The notes under the pieces: model-generated
What the model was told of the DNA's origin: nothing
Databases searched by the model: none
The model's input: only the letters and a program-made list of their open reading frames with translations
Position numbers and translations under genes: made by a program
DNA from: Marinobacterium_E sp035458585
GTDB taxonomy: Bacteria > Pseudomonadota > Gammaproteobacteria > Pseudomonadales > Balneatricaceae
Reading direction: 5' to 3'
Assembly: GCA_035458585.1 (NCBI GenBank)
Contig: DATHZN010000044.1
Coordinates: forward strand, 7,820-71,819
DNA: 64,000 nt
In this document: in pieces, positions 16,781 to 25,264 of the stretch
How positions within the stretch are numbered: the first letter of the stretch is position 1
Layout of the letters: every line of letters starts with the position of its first letter

Positions 16781-17469
16781 CGTTGGCGTAAAATCTGTAC
16801 TCGACTGACATAGTTTTGCGTCTCTTTGAACGGTGGTATGCCCGAATAACGTGACACGGCGCCAGGGCCCGCATTATAAGCTGCGGTTGCGAGTCGCTCA
16901 TCACCCTCATACAGAGCGAGCAGTTGTTCCAGATAGCGGCTGCCACCGGAAATGTTTTCGGCTGGGTTGAGCCGGTTTTCTACCCCGAGTTCAGCTGCTG
17001 TTGCTGGCATGAGTTGCATCAGCCCGGTGGCACCTTTAGTGGATACTGCCTGTGAGTTAAAGGCTGACTCTGCATGAATCACTGCACGTATCAGAGCCTC
17101 ATCGACACCGGTTAGTCGCGAAAGGGTGCGGGTTTGATCCCGGTAGCTCTGTAAATTGAGCGGGGTCGTTTGCCAGTCTAATCCGGGTTGCGCTCTGCAG
17201 GCATAGCAGTCAAAGCGCATGACCTCATAGTTGAGATTGCCCCCTGGTTTGCGATCACTGAACGATAAAACCCCCAGTTTGTTTCGATACTTGTATATAG
17301 TGTCGCCGCTGGGCTTGTTAGCTGCCGAAGGGAGGTTAGTATACTCGACGCGCCCGTCCGGTAGTGTGCGTTTGACGATCTCTGCACGAGGTGAGTCGCC
17401 CAGCGTTAATGTCGCAACCAGAAGAGCGGCGGAAGCGGTAAACTGTAGATAAGTACGGGGCCATGGCAT
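16759..17469 (-). CDS. SLT-type lytic transglycosylase
   Basis: This is a secreted or membrane-attached murein-cleaving enzyme. From the ATG at 17469 the protein has an N-terminal hydrophobic export signal (FTASAALLVATLTLG) followed by a DUF4124-like segment with PDGRVEYTNLP. The C-terminal half is the SLT fold: VIHAESAFNSQAVSTKGATG with the catalytic Glu, then GLMQLMPATAAELG and ATAAYNAGPGAVSRYSG. A longer reading from 17496 adds nine residues in front of the signal peptide and is less likely. It sits where rluC and rne would be found next to the HAD-sppA pair in pseudomonads. The 3' end overlaps the PilZ gene. Confidence 0.92.
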   Translation of the reverse strand: MPWPRTYLQFTASAALLVATLTLGDSPRAEIVKRTLPDGRVEYTNLPSAANKPSGDTIYKYRNKLGVLSFSDRKPGGNLNYEVMRFDCYACRAQPGLDWQTTPLNLQSYRDQTRTLSRLTGVDEALIRAVIHAESAFNSQAVSTKGATGLMQLMPATAAELGVENRLNPAENISGGSRYLEQLLALYEGDERLATAAYNAGPGAVSRYSGIPPFKETQNYVSRVQILRQRYALALD

Positions 17470-17559
17470 GCCCCAGTTATAGCACATAATTGGCATTCAC
17501 AAAGGCTCTAACTTGTCGACACAGTTGGTGAGTGACGCTATTTAGACGGGAGAAAATGG

Positions 17560-18225
17560 TTGTCTTATCAGTTACTCATATTTGATTGGGATGGCACGTT
17601 GATTGATTCGGCGGCGCGTATTGTCTCCAGTTTTCAGGGAGCGGTGGCTGAGCTGGGCTACCCTGCACCCACAGATGAGGCGGTGCGTAACATCATTGGT
17701 CTGGGGCTGACTGAGGCAATTTCTGAAGTGATGCCTCAATTGAACTCTGCGCAGAACGCGGCGCTGGCGACGACCTACAGCAGACACTACCTCGAGGTTG
17801 ACCAGACCCCGACTGCCCTGTTCCACGCCGTAGAGGAGGGGCTTTTGACTCTGCGTGAGCAAGGCTTTCGCTTAGCAGTGGCGACCGGTAAAAGCCGTCG
17901 TGGTTTCGATAGGGTGCTAGCAGAATCTGGCCTCGCTGAAATGTTTGAGATTACACGCTGTGCCGATGAGACGCTCTCCAAACCGCATCCACTTATGCTT
18001 GAGCAGATATTGGATCAGACTGGAGTTCATAGGAGCGCAGCGCTGATGGTCGGCGATACGGTCTATGATATGGATATGGCCACTAATGCCGGTGTGGATA
18101 AGCTCGCCGTGACCTACGGTGTACACTCCGTGTCGAGGCTGGAGCAGTCACGACCGACCCATCAGGTGGATAGTTTCGTAGAACTGACTGAGTGGATTAA
18201 GGTTCGACAGAGGACAAAGATATGA
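17560..18225 (+). CDS. HAD-IA phosphatase (phosphoglycolate phosphatase-like)
   Basis: The 221-residue HAD hydrolase has motif I in FDWDGTLIDS, motif II in VATGKSRRG, the motif III lysine in SKPHPLM, and motif IV in VGDTVYDMDMA. A helical cap follows motif I, making it subfamily IA. The substrate could be phosphoglycolate, a nucleotide or another phosphate ester. The start is a TTG at 17560; the nearby ATG at 17556 is out of frame. The stop overlaps the sppA start in an ATGA arrangement, so the two genes are translationally coupled, the order found upstream of sppA in pseudomonads. Confidence 0.9.
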   Translation: MSYQLLIFDWDGTLIDSAARIVSSFQGAVAELGYPAPTDEAVRNIIGLGLTEAISEVMPQLNSAQNAALATTYSRHYLEVDQTPTALFHAVEEGLLTLREQGFRLAVATGKSRRGFDRVLAESGLAEMFEITRCADETLSKPHPLMLEQILDQTGVHRSAALMVGDTVYDMDMATNAGVDKLAVTYGVHSVSRLEQSRPTHQVDSFVELTEWIKVRQRTKI

Positions 18226-19238
18226 ATCAGGACCCCTGGGGCCCTTCTAACCGAACACCGCAAATCGGTAGTTCAGCGAATTCAACAGGAACAACCACGC
18301 AGAGTGACGAAGCGCGTGTACTGCACAAATGGGCTAACTCAGTCCTCAAAGAGCAACGAGCAACTCGTCGATGGGGTATCTTTTTCAAGTCACTGACGTT
18401 TCTCTACCTCTTCGGGATCGCCGGTTATCTTTTATGGCAGCAAAACTTCGGCACGGATAGTTTCACTGATCCTCGTCATGTTGGCATCATCGAAGTGAAG
18501 GGGGCTATTGCGGCTGACTCAGAAGCGAATGCCGACAGTCTGATATGGTCACTGCGTCGCGCTTTTGAAGCTGAAAATTCAGAAGCAATTATTTTGCGAA
18601 TTAACAGCCCAGGTGGTTCACCTGTGCAGTCTGGCTACGTTTATGATGAGATTAAGCGTCTTCGGATACTTTACCCAGACAAGCCGGTGTATGCTGTCAT
18701 TACGGATATGGGAGCGTCTGGAGCCTATTATATCGCTGCTGCGGCAGACGAAATCTATGCTGATAAGGCGTCGCTTGTAGGCTCTATCGGTGTTATCTCC
18801 TCTGGCTTTGGCTTTGTGGGTTTGATGGATAAGCTGGGCATTGAGCGCCGAGCTCTTACATCCGGCGACAGCAAGGCTTTGATGGATCCATTTCAGCCCC
18901 TTGAGCCAGAACAGAAAGCGTTCTGGCAGTCTGTACTTGCGACCACTCATCAGCAGTTCATTGATCAGGTGAAGCAGGGGCGGGGTGAGCGGCTCAGTGA
19001 CGATCCGAGAATCTTCTCCGGTCTTATATGGACCGGCGAACAGGCGGTGGAACTTGGTCTCGTTGACGGGCTATCTAGCTCTTCTGCTTTGGCGCGCGAC
19101 AAGTTAGCACTGGAGAAGCTAGTCGATTACAGTCGTAAACCGAATGCATTGGATCAATTGGCCCAGCGCTTCGGGCTAGGCGTTGCGACGGCTGTGATCA
19201 ACGAGCTTGGGTTTTCCGCCTCTTCTCAGCTACGGTAG
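18222..19238 (+). CDS. sppA: Signal peptide peptidase SppA, short form (S49 family)
   Basis: A 338-residue S49 protease. An N-terminal cytoplasmic segment of about 55 residues precedes one membrane anchor (FFKSLTFLYLFGIAGYLLW). The protease domain then shows RINSPGGSPVQSG, the nucleophile serine in MGASGAYYIAAAADEIYA, and VGSIGVISSGFG. The short form carries one catalytic domain and works as an oligomer, cutting leftover signal peptides in the inner membrane. It is coupled to the HAD gene upstream. Its 3' end faces the minus-strand maf gene at 70 bp. Confidence 0.95.
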   Translation: MNQDPWGPSNRTPQIGSSANSTGTTTQSDEARVLHKWANSVLKEQRATRRWGIFFKSLTFLYLFGIAGYLLWQQNFGTDSFTDPRHVGIIEVKGAIAADSEANADSLIWSLRRAFEAENSEAIILRINSPGGSPVQSGYVYDEIKRLRILYPDKPVYAVITDMGASGAYYIAAAADEIYADKASLVGSIGVISSGFGFVGLMDKLGIERRALTSGDSKALMDPFQPLEPEQKAFWQSVLATTHQQFIDQVKQGRGERLSDDPRIFSGLIWTGEQAVELGLVDGLSSSSALARDKLALEKLVDYSRKPNALDQLAQRFGLGVATAVINELGFSASSQLR

Positions 19239-19307
19239 GTCAAATGTTAAATTGCACGCTCGGAGAGCTGAGTGGGTACTTGTCGCGCTAGCATGGAGGT
19301 CGCTGGG

Positions 19308-19904
19308 TTACAGCAACAGGGGATTCACGCCAAATCGAATCAGCATCTTATTCAGCCTTATTAGCGGTAATCCAACAAGTGAGTTCGGATCCGAAGAGGT
19401 GATCGATTCAAATAGGGCAATCCCAAGTCCTTCACATTTAAAGCTGCCTGCGCAGTCATAGGGCTGCTCAGTTTTTAGATACTGCTCGATCTCAACTGTG
19501 CTCAGGTCACGAAACTTAACCAACACTTCGTCGCACTCCACTTGCATTAGACCTGAGTCTGAATCGAGTAATGCCAGTCCTGTCAGAAATTGAACCTGTT
19601 TGCCACTGCACGCAGAGAGTTGCGCGACAGCGGGCTCATGGCTTCCGGGTTTACCAAGTACATGGCCACCCGTCACGGCGCATTGATCACTGGCAATGAT
19701 CAGGCCACGAATGCCAAGTTTCCGGACAGCTTCAGCCTTTTCGCATGCCAGTCGTTGGACGTACGCCTGTGGGATTTCATTATCAAGTAGTGACTCATCA
19801 ATTTCTGGTGATGTTTGATCAAAGGTTTTCACCAGGCGCAGGAGTAACTCCCGTCGATACCGTGAGCTGGAAGCGAGTGTGATCTTTCGGGATGCAGTTT
19901 TCAT
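19308..19904 (-). CDS. yceF: Maf-family nucleotide pyrophosphatase (YceF type)
   Basis: A 198-residue Maf protein. The N-terminal ITLASSSRYRRELL is the family signature, and IIASDQCAVTGGHVLGKPGSH contains the conserved acid and lysine of the nucleotide site. YceF-type members hydrolyse 7-methyl-GTP and related modified nucleotides to the monophosphate, probably to keep them out of RNA. It lies between sppA and yceD as in pseudomonads and enterics. It points away from yceD, sharing a 176-bp divergent region with it. Confidence 0.92.
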   Translation of the reverse strand: MKTASRKITLASSSRYRRELLLRLVKTFDQTSPEIDESLLDNEIPQAYVQRLACEKAEAVRKLGIRGLIIASDQCAVTGGHVLGKPGSHEPAVAQLSACSGKQVQFLTGLALLDSDSGLMQVECDEVLVKFRDLSTVEIEQYLKTEQPYDCAGSFKCEGLGIALFESITSSDPNSLVGLPLIRLNKMLIRFGVNPLLL

Positions 19905-20080
19905 GATGAGTCAAAATGCTATTTTGAATAATGGGTAGGCCGGCAAAACCAAGTTTTATAATACAGGGAGTTTGGTCAGCGCTGGCGGGCTTATATTTTG
20001 CTAGACTATCAAGAGATTTGCAGTAAAAAAGAGAGCTTTCGCTTTACACTGACACGCTACACCCCTAGAATTGCGCGCTT

Positions 20081-20596
20081 ATGTCGTACGGCCCCTTACC
20101 GAAAAGAGTTGATCCTCGAAAACTCGCCGAGCGAGAGGCACAGTTGCAGGGTTTTGTCGAGTTAAAGTCGATGCCGCAACTGCTGTCACTGCTGGTAGAC
20201 GATGAGGGCGAGGTCAGTGTTGAACTCAAGTTCGCACTTGATGAGCAGAAACTCAGGACTGTTAAAGGTCAGGCAACGGCGAAGGTCAAGCAGCAGTGTC
20301 AACGCTGTCTTGATCCCGTCGATGTATACCTTGACGCAGAGTTTAGTTTGGCGGTGGTACTGAACGAAGAACAGGCTAAGAACCTGCCTCGCTATTATGA
20401 TCCTCTGCTGGTTGAAGAGGATGTGGAGCTGGCGGCCCTGGTTGAAGAGGAGTTGATCCTCACGCTACCAGCCGTGGCGTACCATCAGGATTGCGACGTG
20501 CAGCTCTCATACGGAGAGAGCGGCGCGGAGCCGAGCGAGCGGGATGAAAAACCCAACCCCTTTAGTGTGTTGGCGTCTCTAAAACAGAAACGCTAA
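20081..20596 (+). CDS. yceD: YceD (DUF177) protein
   Basis: A 171-residue DUF177 protein. The conserved zinc-like cluster appears as CQRCLDPVDVYLDAEF (about residues 70-85), followed by the acidic segment DPLLVEEDVELAALVEEELI and LPAVAYHQDCDV. The protein is always found just upstream of rpmF and has been linked in plants and bacteria to 23S rRNA maturation or ribosome assembly. rpmF starts 28 bp after its stop, so the two genes form the conserved pair. Confidence 0.95.
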   Translation: MSYGPLPKRVDPRKLAEREAQLQGFVELKSMPQLLSLLVDDEGEVSVELKFALDEQKLRTVKGQATAKVKQQCQRCLDPVDVYLDAEFSLAVVLNEEQAKNLPRYYDPLLVEEDVELAALVEEELILTLPAVAYHQDCDVQLSYGESGAEPSERDEKPNPFSVLASLKQKR

Positions 20597-20623
20597 CAGA
20601 GAATGATTAGGAGTTAACTAACC

Positions 20624-20806
20624 ATGGCAGTACAGCAGAACAAAAAGTCTCGCTCACGTCGCGACATGCGTCGTTCACACGATGCTCTGAGCAACCCAAC
20701 TCTGTCGGTTGATCAGACTACCGGTGAGACTCATCGTCGTCACCACGTAAGCGCTGACGGTTTTTACCGCGGTCGTCAGGTTGTTGCTGGAAAAGGCGAA
20801 GAGTAA
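20624..20806 (+). CDS. rpmF: 50S ribosomal protein L32
   Basis: A 60-residue, strongly basic protein starting MAVQQNKKSRSRRDMRRSHD, which is the L32 signature, with the usual gammaproteobacterial length. It lacks the paired zinc-binding cysteines of some bacterial L32 proteins, as is normal for this group. It has a clear ribosome-binding site (AGGAG) and is cotranscribed with yceD. A strong terminator follows, so fabD is not simply continuous with it. Confidence 0.98.
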   Translation: MAVQQNKKSRSRRDMRRSHDALSNPTLSVDQTTGETHRRHHVSADGFYRGRQVVAGKGEE

Positions 20807-20834
20807 TCTCTGGTCGGCAACAAGCTAACAAAAC

Positions 20835-20856
20835 GGGGACTTCGGTCCCCTTTTTA
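20835..20856 (+). terminator. Intrinsic terminator after rpmF
   Basis: GGGGAC-TTCG-GTCCCC followed by TTTTT: a 6-bp GC-rich stem closed by a stable TTCG tetraloop. It closes the yceD-rpmF unit 28 bp after the stop codon and separates it from the fab genes. Confidence 0.92.
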
Positions 20857-20874
20857 GTTTTCTAATCCCGAGCC

Positions 20875-20891
20875 GCCAGGTCTGACCAGAT
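20875..20891. promoter_or_regulatory. FadR-like operator upstream of fabD
   Basis: The 17-bp GCCAGGTCTGACCAGAT matches the FadR consensus AACTGGTCnGACCAGTT, as I remember it, at 13 of 16 defined positions, including the core GGTCnGACCAG. A candidate -10 TGTAAA (20913-20918) has only a weak -35 (ATTCCA). It would place the operator centre at about -42, the position from which FadR activates fabA, fabB and the fabHDG operon in E. coli. Binding is inference. Confidence 0.5.
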
Positions 20892-20972
20892 TCCACGTTC
20901 GTCGAAAGATGATGTAAACTCCCTCCTGATCATTAAGGTGCGAGCAACGCACTTGCAACTATAGAGGAATAT

Positions 20973-21914
20973 ATGTCCCAGTCTTTAGCCTTTGTTTTTC
21001 CCGGTCAGGGGTCCCAGCAACTCGGTATGCTTGGAGATCTAGCGGCAGAGCACAGCATTATTGAACAGACATTTAGCGAAGCGTCAGAGGCGCTCGGTTT
21101 CGATCTTTGGCAGCTGGTCCAGCAGGGTCCTGATGAGCGTCTCAATGCGACTGAGAATACCCAGCCGGCTCTGCTTGCATCTAGCATGGCACTGTGGCGG
21201 CTATGGCAGCAGCATGGAGGCGAGACTCCCGCGATAGTCGCAGGTCATAGTCTGGGAGAGTACTCTGCACTGGTATGTGCCGGTGCGATCGATTTTGCTG
21301 ATGGCGTAAAGCTTGTGCAGCTTCGCGGACAATTAATGCAGGCCGCAGTACCCGTGGGGACAGGCGCCATGGCTGCAATTTTGGGTCTGGCGGATGCAGA
21401 TGTGGTGGCAGCTTGTGCTGCGGCAGCCAAGGGTGATGTTGTTTCGGCGGTAAACTTTAACTGTCCAGGCCAGGTTGTTATAGCGGGTCAGAAAGATGCA
21501 GTCGCTCGTGGCGTAGAGGCCTGTAAAGAGGCGGGGGCTAAACGTGCTGTTGAGCTCCCGGTCTCTGTACCATCGCACTGTGAATTGATGCGTCCTGCTG
21601 CTGAGAGGCTTGGTGAAGCGCTGGCGGCAATTGAGGTGCGCATGCCATCAATCAGTGTGATACATAACGTCAATGCTGCCGCTGCGCAGGATGTGGCGGA
21701 ATTACGCGATCTGCTAGTAAGGCAGCTTTACAGCCCTGTACGCTGGACTGAATCCGTTCAGGCGATGCAGGCGACCGGTGTGCAGAATCTCATTGAGTGT
21801 GGTCCGGGTAAGGTGCTGTCTGGTCTTAATAAGAAGGTTGATCGTGCCCTGAATGTAGCGAATATTGGTGATGTTGCCGGCTTGGCAAAAGCGCTGGAAT
21901 TGCTTAACTCTTAA
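20973..21914 (+). CDS. fabD: Malonyl-CoA:ACP transacylase
   Basis: A 313-residue enzyme that moves the malonyl group from CoA to acyl carrier protein, the start of the elongation cycle. FPGQGSQQLGM lies near the N-terminus, the nucleophile is in GHSLGEYSALV (Ser near residue 92), and the catalytic His is in VPSHCELM. The ribosome-binding site AGAGGA precedes ATG 20973. It is the first gene of fabD-fabG-acpP-fabF, 9 bp before fabG. plsX and fabH, neighbours of fabD in many relatives, are not present upstream. Confidence 0.98.
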   Translation: MSQSLAFVFPGQGSQQLGMLGDLAAEHSIIEQTFSEASEALGFDLWQLVQQGPDERLNATENTQPALLASSMALWRLWQQHGGETPAIVAGHSLGEYSALVCAGAIDFADGVKLVQLRGQLMQAAVPVGTGAMAAILGLADADVVAACAAAAKGDVVSAVNFNCPGQVVIAGQKDAVARGVEACKEAGAKRAVELPVSVPSHCELMRPAAERLGEALAAIEVRMPSISVIHNVNAAAAQDVAELRDLLVRQLYSPVRWTESVQAMQATGVQNLIECGPGKVLSGLNKKVDRALNVANIGDVAGLAKALELLNS

Positions 21915-21923
21915 GGATTGATA

Positions 21924-22667
21924 ATGAGTCTTGAAAACAAACTAGCGCTGGTAACCGGCGCGACTCGCGGCATAGGGAAAGCTATTGCTGAAAACCTGGC
22001 GAGCCAGGGAGCGACTGTTGTGGGTACCGCTACCAGCGAAAAAGGTGCTGCGGCGATCAGTGATTATCTGGCCTCAAAGGGTAACGGCGGTAAAGGGTAT
22101 GTGCTTGACGTGGCGGATCCTGAGTCGATCGACCACTGCCTCAAACAGATTCAGGAAGAGTTTGGTGCAATTACCATTTTGGTCAATAACGCCGGCATTA
22201 CGCGTGATAACCTGATGATGCGTATGAAAGACGACGAATGGGACAGTGTTATCAATACCAATCTGACCTCCGTCTATCGCTTGGTGAAATCGGTCCTGCG
22301 CGGTATGACCAAAGCGCGCTGGGGTCGTATTGTCAGTGTGAGTTCGGTGGTGGCCTCCATGGGCAACGCCGGCCAGGCTAACTATGCTGCTGCAAAATCC
22401 GGTATGGAGGGCTTCACGCGAGCGCTGGCTCGCGAGGTGGGAAGCCGTAATGTGACCGCCAATTGTGTCGCACCGGGATTTATCGATACCGACATGACTG
22501 CAGATCTGGCTGATGCTCACAAAGAGGCGTTACAGTCGCAGATCGCCCTGTCACGCTTGGGGCAGCCGGAGGAGGTCGCCGCAGTGGTTGGATTCCTTTG
22601 CAGTGAAGCGGGTGGTTACGTGACGGGTGAAACCGTGCATGTAAATGGCGGAATGTACATGGGCTGA
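21924..22667 (+). CDS. fabG: 3-oxoacyl-ACP reductase
   Basis: A short-chain dehydrogenase of about 247 residues that reduces 3-oxoacyl-ACP with NADPH. The cofactor motif TGATRGIGKA, the NNAGITRDNL strand and the catalytic serine and YxxxK (YAAAKSG after SVVASMGNAGQAN) are all in place. The ATG at 21924, preceded by AAGGA at 6 bp, is the better start; a TTG at 21918 would add two residues. It lies 9 bp downstream of fabD and 179 bp upstream of acpP. Confidence 0.98.
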   Translation: MSLENKLALVTGATRGIGKAIAENLASQGATVVGTATSEKGAAAISDYLASKGNGGKGYVLDVADPESIDHCLKQIQEEFGAITILVNNAGITRDNLMMRMKDDEWDSVINTNLTSVYRLVKSVLRGMTKARWGRIVSVSSVVASMGNAGQANYAAAKSGMEGFTRALAREVGSRNVTANCVAPGFIDTDMTADLADAHKEALQSQIALSRLGQPEEVAAVVGFLCSEAGGYVTGETVHVNGGMYMG

Positions 22668-22750
22668 TCGGATCACTGCGGGCGGGAAATTATGACATCT
22701 AAAGATTGTAATTTTCGTAAGAACAGGGATAATTGCCTGCAGTTGAAGAA

Positions 22751-22812
22751 CGTCGATCTCGACGAGTTGTTGTTGAGATACGAATTATATAAAATCCCAG
22801 ACCGCATCTGGG
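22751..22812 (+). promoter_or_regulatory. acpP promoter and leader region
   Basis: The 179-bp fabG-acpP gap holds a 14-bp inverted repeat, CGTCGA-TC-TCGACG (22751-22764), an AT-rich -10 candidate (TATAAA at 22788-22793) and a leader hairpin CCCAGA-ccgca-TCTGGG (22796-22812). acpP usually has its own strong promoter within the fab cluster, which fits. The exact -35 is not clear, and the roles of the two inverted repeats are unknown. Confidence 0.45.
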
Positions 22813-22846
22813 GTGCGATGGGATTAAGAACACAATAGGAATCGAT

Positions 22847-23080
22847 ATGAGCAATATTGAAGATCGCGTTAAGAAGATTATCGCTGAACAACTGGGCGTT
22901 AAAGAAGAAGAAGTTACCAACGAAGCTTCTTTCGTTGAAGATCTTGGCGCAGATTCTCTGGACACGGTAGAGCTGGTCATGGCTCTGGAAGAGGAATTCG
23001 AGACTGAGATTCCTGACGAAGAAGCAGAGAAGATCACTACTGTTCAGTTGGCTATCGATTACGTAAACGCAAACCAGTAA
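22847..23080 (+). CDS. acpP: Acyl carrier protein
   Basis: A 77-residue acidic ACP. The phosphopantetheine attachment serine is in GADSLDTVELVMALEEEF (Ser near residue 37). Start MSNIEDRVKKIIAEQLGV is typical of gammaproteobacterial AcpP. It carries the growing acyl chain for the fab enzymes on both sides. It is followed by an intrinsic terminator, so most transcripts probably stop after acpP and only part continues into fabF. Confidence 0.99.
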   Translation: MSNIEDRVKKIIAEQLGVKEEEVTNEASFVEDLGADSLDTVELVMALEEEFETEIPDEEAEKITTVQLAIDYVNANQ

Positions 23081-23102
23081 TCGGACCATTTGATCGGTCG
23101 CG

Positions 23103-23139
23103 AAGCCGCAATTGCTTAGGTAGTTGCGGCTTTTCTGTT
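23103..23139 (+). terminator. Terminator/attenuator between acpP and fabF
   Basis: AAGCCGCAA pairs with TTGCGGCTT (9 bp) over a 12-nt loop, followed by TTCTGTTT. It lies just after acpP and probably lowers read-through into fabF, which explains how ACP can be made in excess over the condensing enzyme. Confidence 0.75.
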
Positions 23140-23162
23140 TGAGGCGCAATGGAGGATCGCGA

Positions 23163-24401
23163 ATGGCTCGTAAAAGAGTCGTTGTCACTGGACTGGGTCT
23201 ACTGACTCCTGTTGGTAATAACGTTGAAGATACATGGAAGAGCATACTTGCAGGCAAGAGTGGTGCTGCAGAGATCAGCCATTTTGACGCCACAAGCTTT
23301 GGTACCCGCTTTTCGTCATCGGTGAAGAACTTTGAGCTGGAGCCCTACCTCAATCCCAAAGAAGCTCGCAAGATGGACCTGTTTATCCAATACGGTATGG
23401 TTGCCGCCATTCAGGCCGTTGAAGATGCCGGGTTGGAGGTGACTGAAGAGAACGCCCCGCGTATTGGATGTGCGATCGGTTCCGGTATAGGGGGGTTGCC
23501 GATGATAGAGGCAACCCATGACACGCTCAACAACTCCGGTCCCCGTCGAATCTCACCTTTCTTTGTTCCCGGCAGTATCATTAATATGATCGCGGGCAAC
23601 CTTGCCATCAAGTATGGCTTTCGTGGTCCAAATATCGCTATTACGACCGCCTGCACCACAGGCACGCATAACATTGGCCATGCGATGCGTATGATTCAAT
23701 ATGGTGATGCTGACGTTATGGTGGCAGGTGGAGCAGAGATGGCCACTACCCCGCTTGGTTTAGGCGGGTTCTCCGCCGCACGCGCGCTCTCCACTCGTAA
23801 CGATAACCCGCAAGCAGCCAGTCGTCCCTGGGATCGTGACCGAGACGGGTTTGTTCTGGGTGATGGTGCTGGTATGCTGGTGCTTGAGTCCTATGAACAT
23901 GCTAAAGCACGTGGTGCACACATCTATTGTGAACTTAGTGGCTTCGGTATGAGTGATGACGCCTTTCATATGACCGCACCGCCAGAGGATGGTGCTGGAG
24001 CCGCTCTCTCAATGAGCAACGCGATTAAAGACTCGGGTCTGACACCAGAGGAAATCGGTTACATTAACGCTCACGGAACCTCTACGCCAGCCGGTGACAT
24101 TGCGGAGTCAAACGCCGCCAAGCGTGTGCTGGGCGATGCAGCAAAGTCGGTTCGTATGAGTTCTACTAAGTCTATGATTGGTCATCTTCTGGGCGCTGCG
24201 GGTTCAGTCGAGGCTGCATTCTGTGTTCTGGCACTGCGAGATCAGGTTGCCCCTCCGACGATTAACCTTGATAACCCATCTGAAGGCTGTGATCTCAACT
24301 ATGTTGCTCATGAAGCGCAACAGGCAAAGTTTGAGGCGGCTATTTCAAACTCATTTGGCTTTGGCGGTACCAACGGCACGTTGGTATTCAACCGCATCTA
24401 A
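23163..24401 (+). CDS. fabF: 3-oxoacyl-ACP synthase II
   Basis: The condensing enzyme KAS II of about 412 residues extends acyl-ACP with malonyl-ACP. The active-site cysteine is in TTACTTGTHNIGHAM (near residue 163), and the two histidines are in NAHGTSTPAGD and KSMIGHLLGAAG. I place the start at ATG 23163 (MARKRVVVTG) because GGAGG is 7 bp before it. A longer frame from 23124 runs through the terminator stem and is unlikely. After the stop a GGCCGGG-GTAA-CCCGGCC hairpin (24412-24429) sits right before pabC, without a T tract. Confidence 0.98.
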   Translation: MARKRVVVTGLGLLTPVGNNVEDTWKSILAGKSGAAEISHFDATSFGTRFSSSVKNFELEPYLNPKEARKMDLFIQYGMVAAIQAVEDAGLEVTEENAPRIGCAIGSGIGGLPMIEATHDTLNNSGPRRISPFFVPGSIINMIAGNLAIKYGFRGPNIAITTACTTGTHNIGHAMRMIQYGDADVMVAGGAEMATTPLGLGGFSAARALSTRNDNPQAASRPWDRDRDGFVLGDGAGMLVLESYEHAKARGAHIYCELSGFGMSDDAFHMTAPPEDGAGAALSMSNAIKDSGLTPEEIGYINAHGTSTPAGDIAESNAAKRVLGDAAKSVRMSSTKSMIGHLLGAAGSVEAAFCVLALRDQVAPPTINLDNPSEGCDLNYVAHEAQQAKFEAAISNSFGFGGTNGTLVFNRI

Positions 24402-24442
24402 GCCCGTTATCGGCCGGGGTAACCCGGCCTATTGGTCGCCTT

Positions 24443-25264
24443 ATGCAACCGCTCACGCTCATTAATGGCAGTGCTACACGCACGCTGGCCTCATCTGATC
24501 GTGGATTGAACTTCGGCCAGGGCGTCAGCACGCGTGTAAAAGTGGTCGGTGGTAAGCCCCAGCTCTGGCAAGAACATATGCGCCTGCTACAGCAAGGTTG
24601 TGCGGCGCTGGGTTTCCATATCAATGCGGTCGACAAGCTGGTGAAACGTGACCTTGGCCTGCTACCTAAGGCCGATCTCAGCTTACGTGTCACCCTGACA
24701 GCGGGGCTAGGCTCGAATGATTTGGCGATGCCCGCAGAGTATCAACCGACCCGTATTTTGCAGATAGAGCCCTGCCAGTACTCTGAGCCACTTCTGGATG
24801 GGATTTCGGCGCGAGTGTGTCAGACGCAACTGTCCAAGCAACCAAAACTGGCGGGAATCAAGCATCTAAACCGACTTGAATTCGTGCTGGCGCGCTCAGA
24901 GTGGCGAGATCCTGTTTTCGCCGAGGCGGTTATGCTCGATACTGATGGCATGCTGGTCAGTGGTACCGCTTCAAACCTCTTCTGGGTGAGTCAATCTCGT
25001 CTATTCACGCCAGACCTCAGCTTTGCAGGCATCAGAGGTGCAATGCGAGCGGCTATCATACGCCTTGCGGCACAGCAGGGTATCGAGGTGTGTGAGGTAC
25101 GCCAACCACTTGCAGCGTTGGCAGATGCAGAGGAGATTCTCTTCTGCAGTGCCCTTGAGGGAATAAGGCCGGTTAAAGCTTTAGCGCAAAAGCAGTATGC
25201 TGTTGGTAGTCAAACATTAACCGCCCAGTTGCAGTCGGGGCTATCTCAGGTTCTCTATGATTAA
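24443..25264 (+). CDS. pabC: Aminodeoxychorismate lyase
   Basis: A 273-residue fold-type IV PLP enzyme that releases 4-aminobenzoate from aminodeoxychorismate for folate synthesis. The PLP lysine is in GIKHLNRLEFVLARSEW (near residue 139), the usual PabC motif, with MLVSGTASNLFW and the late EEILFCSALEGIRPV also kept. It sits between fabF and mltG as in E. coli and pseudomonads and overlaps mltG by 8 bp, so the two are translationally coupled. Confidence 0.95.
   Translation: MQPLTLINGSATRTLASSDRGLNFGQGVSTRVKVVGGKPQLWQEHMRLLQQGCAALGFHINAVDKLVKRDLGLLPKADLSLRVTLTAGLGSNDLAMPAEYQPTRILQIEPCQYSEPLLDGISARVCQTQLSKQPKLAGIKHLNRLEFVLARSEWRDPVFAEAVMLDTDGMLVSGTASNLFWVSQSRLFTPDLSFAGIRGAMRAAIIRLAAQQGIEVCEVRQPLAALADAEEILFCSALEGIRPVKALAQKQYAVGSQTLTAQLQSGLSQVLYD

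Noticed and set aside
22673..23293. A 206-codon frame on the minus strand across acpP
   Set aside because: It is antisense to acpP and the fabF start, which are certain. The predicted protein has no recognisable domain and its composition is that of a shadow frame.
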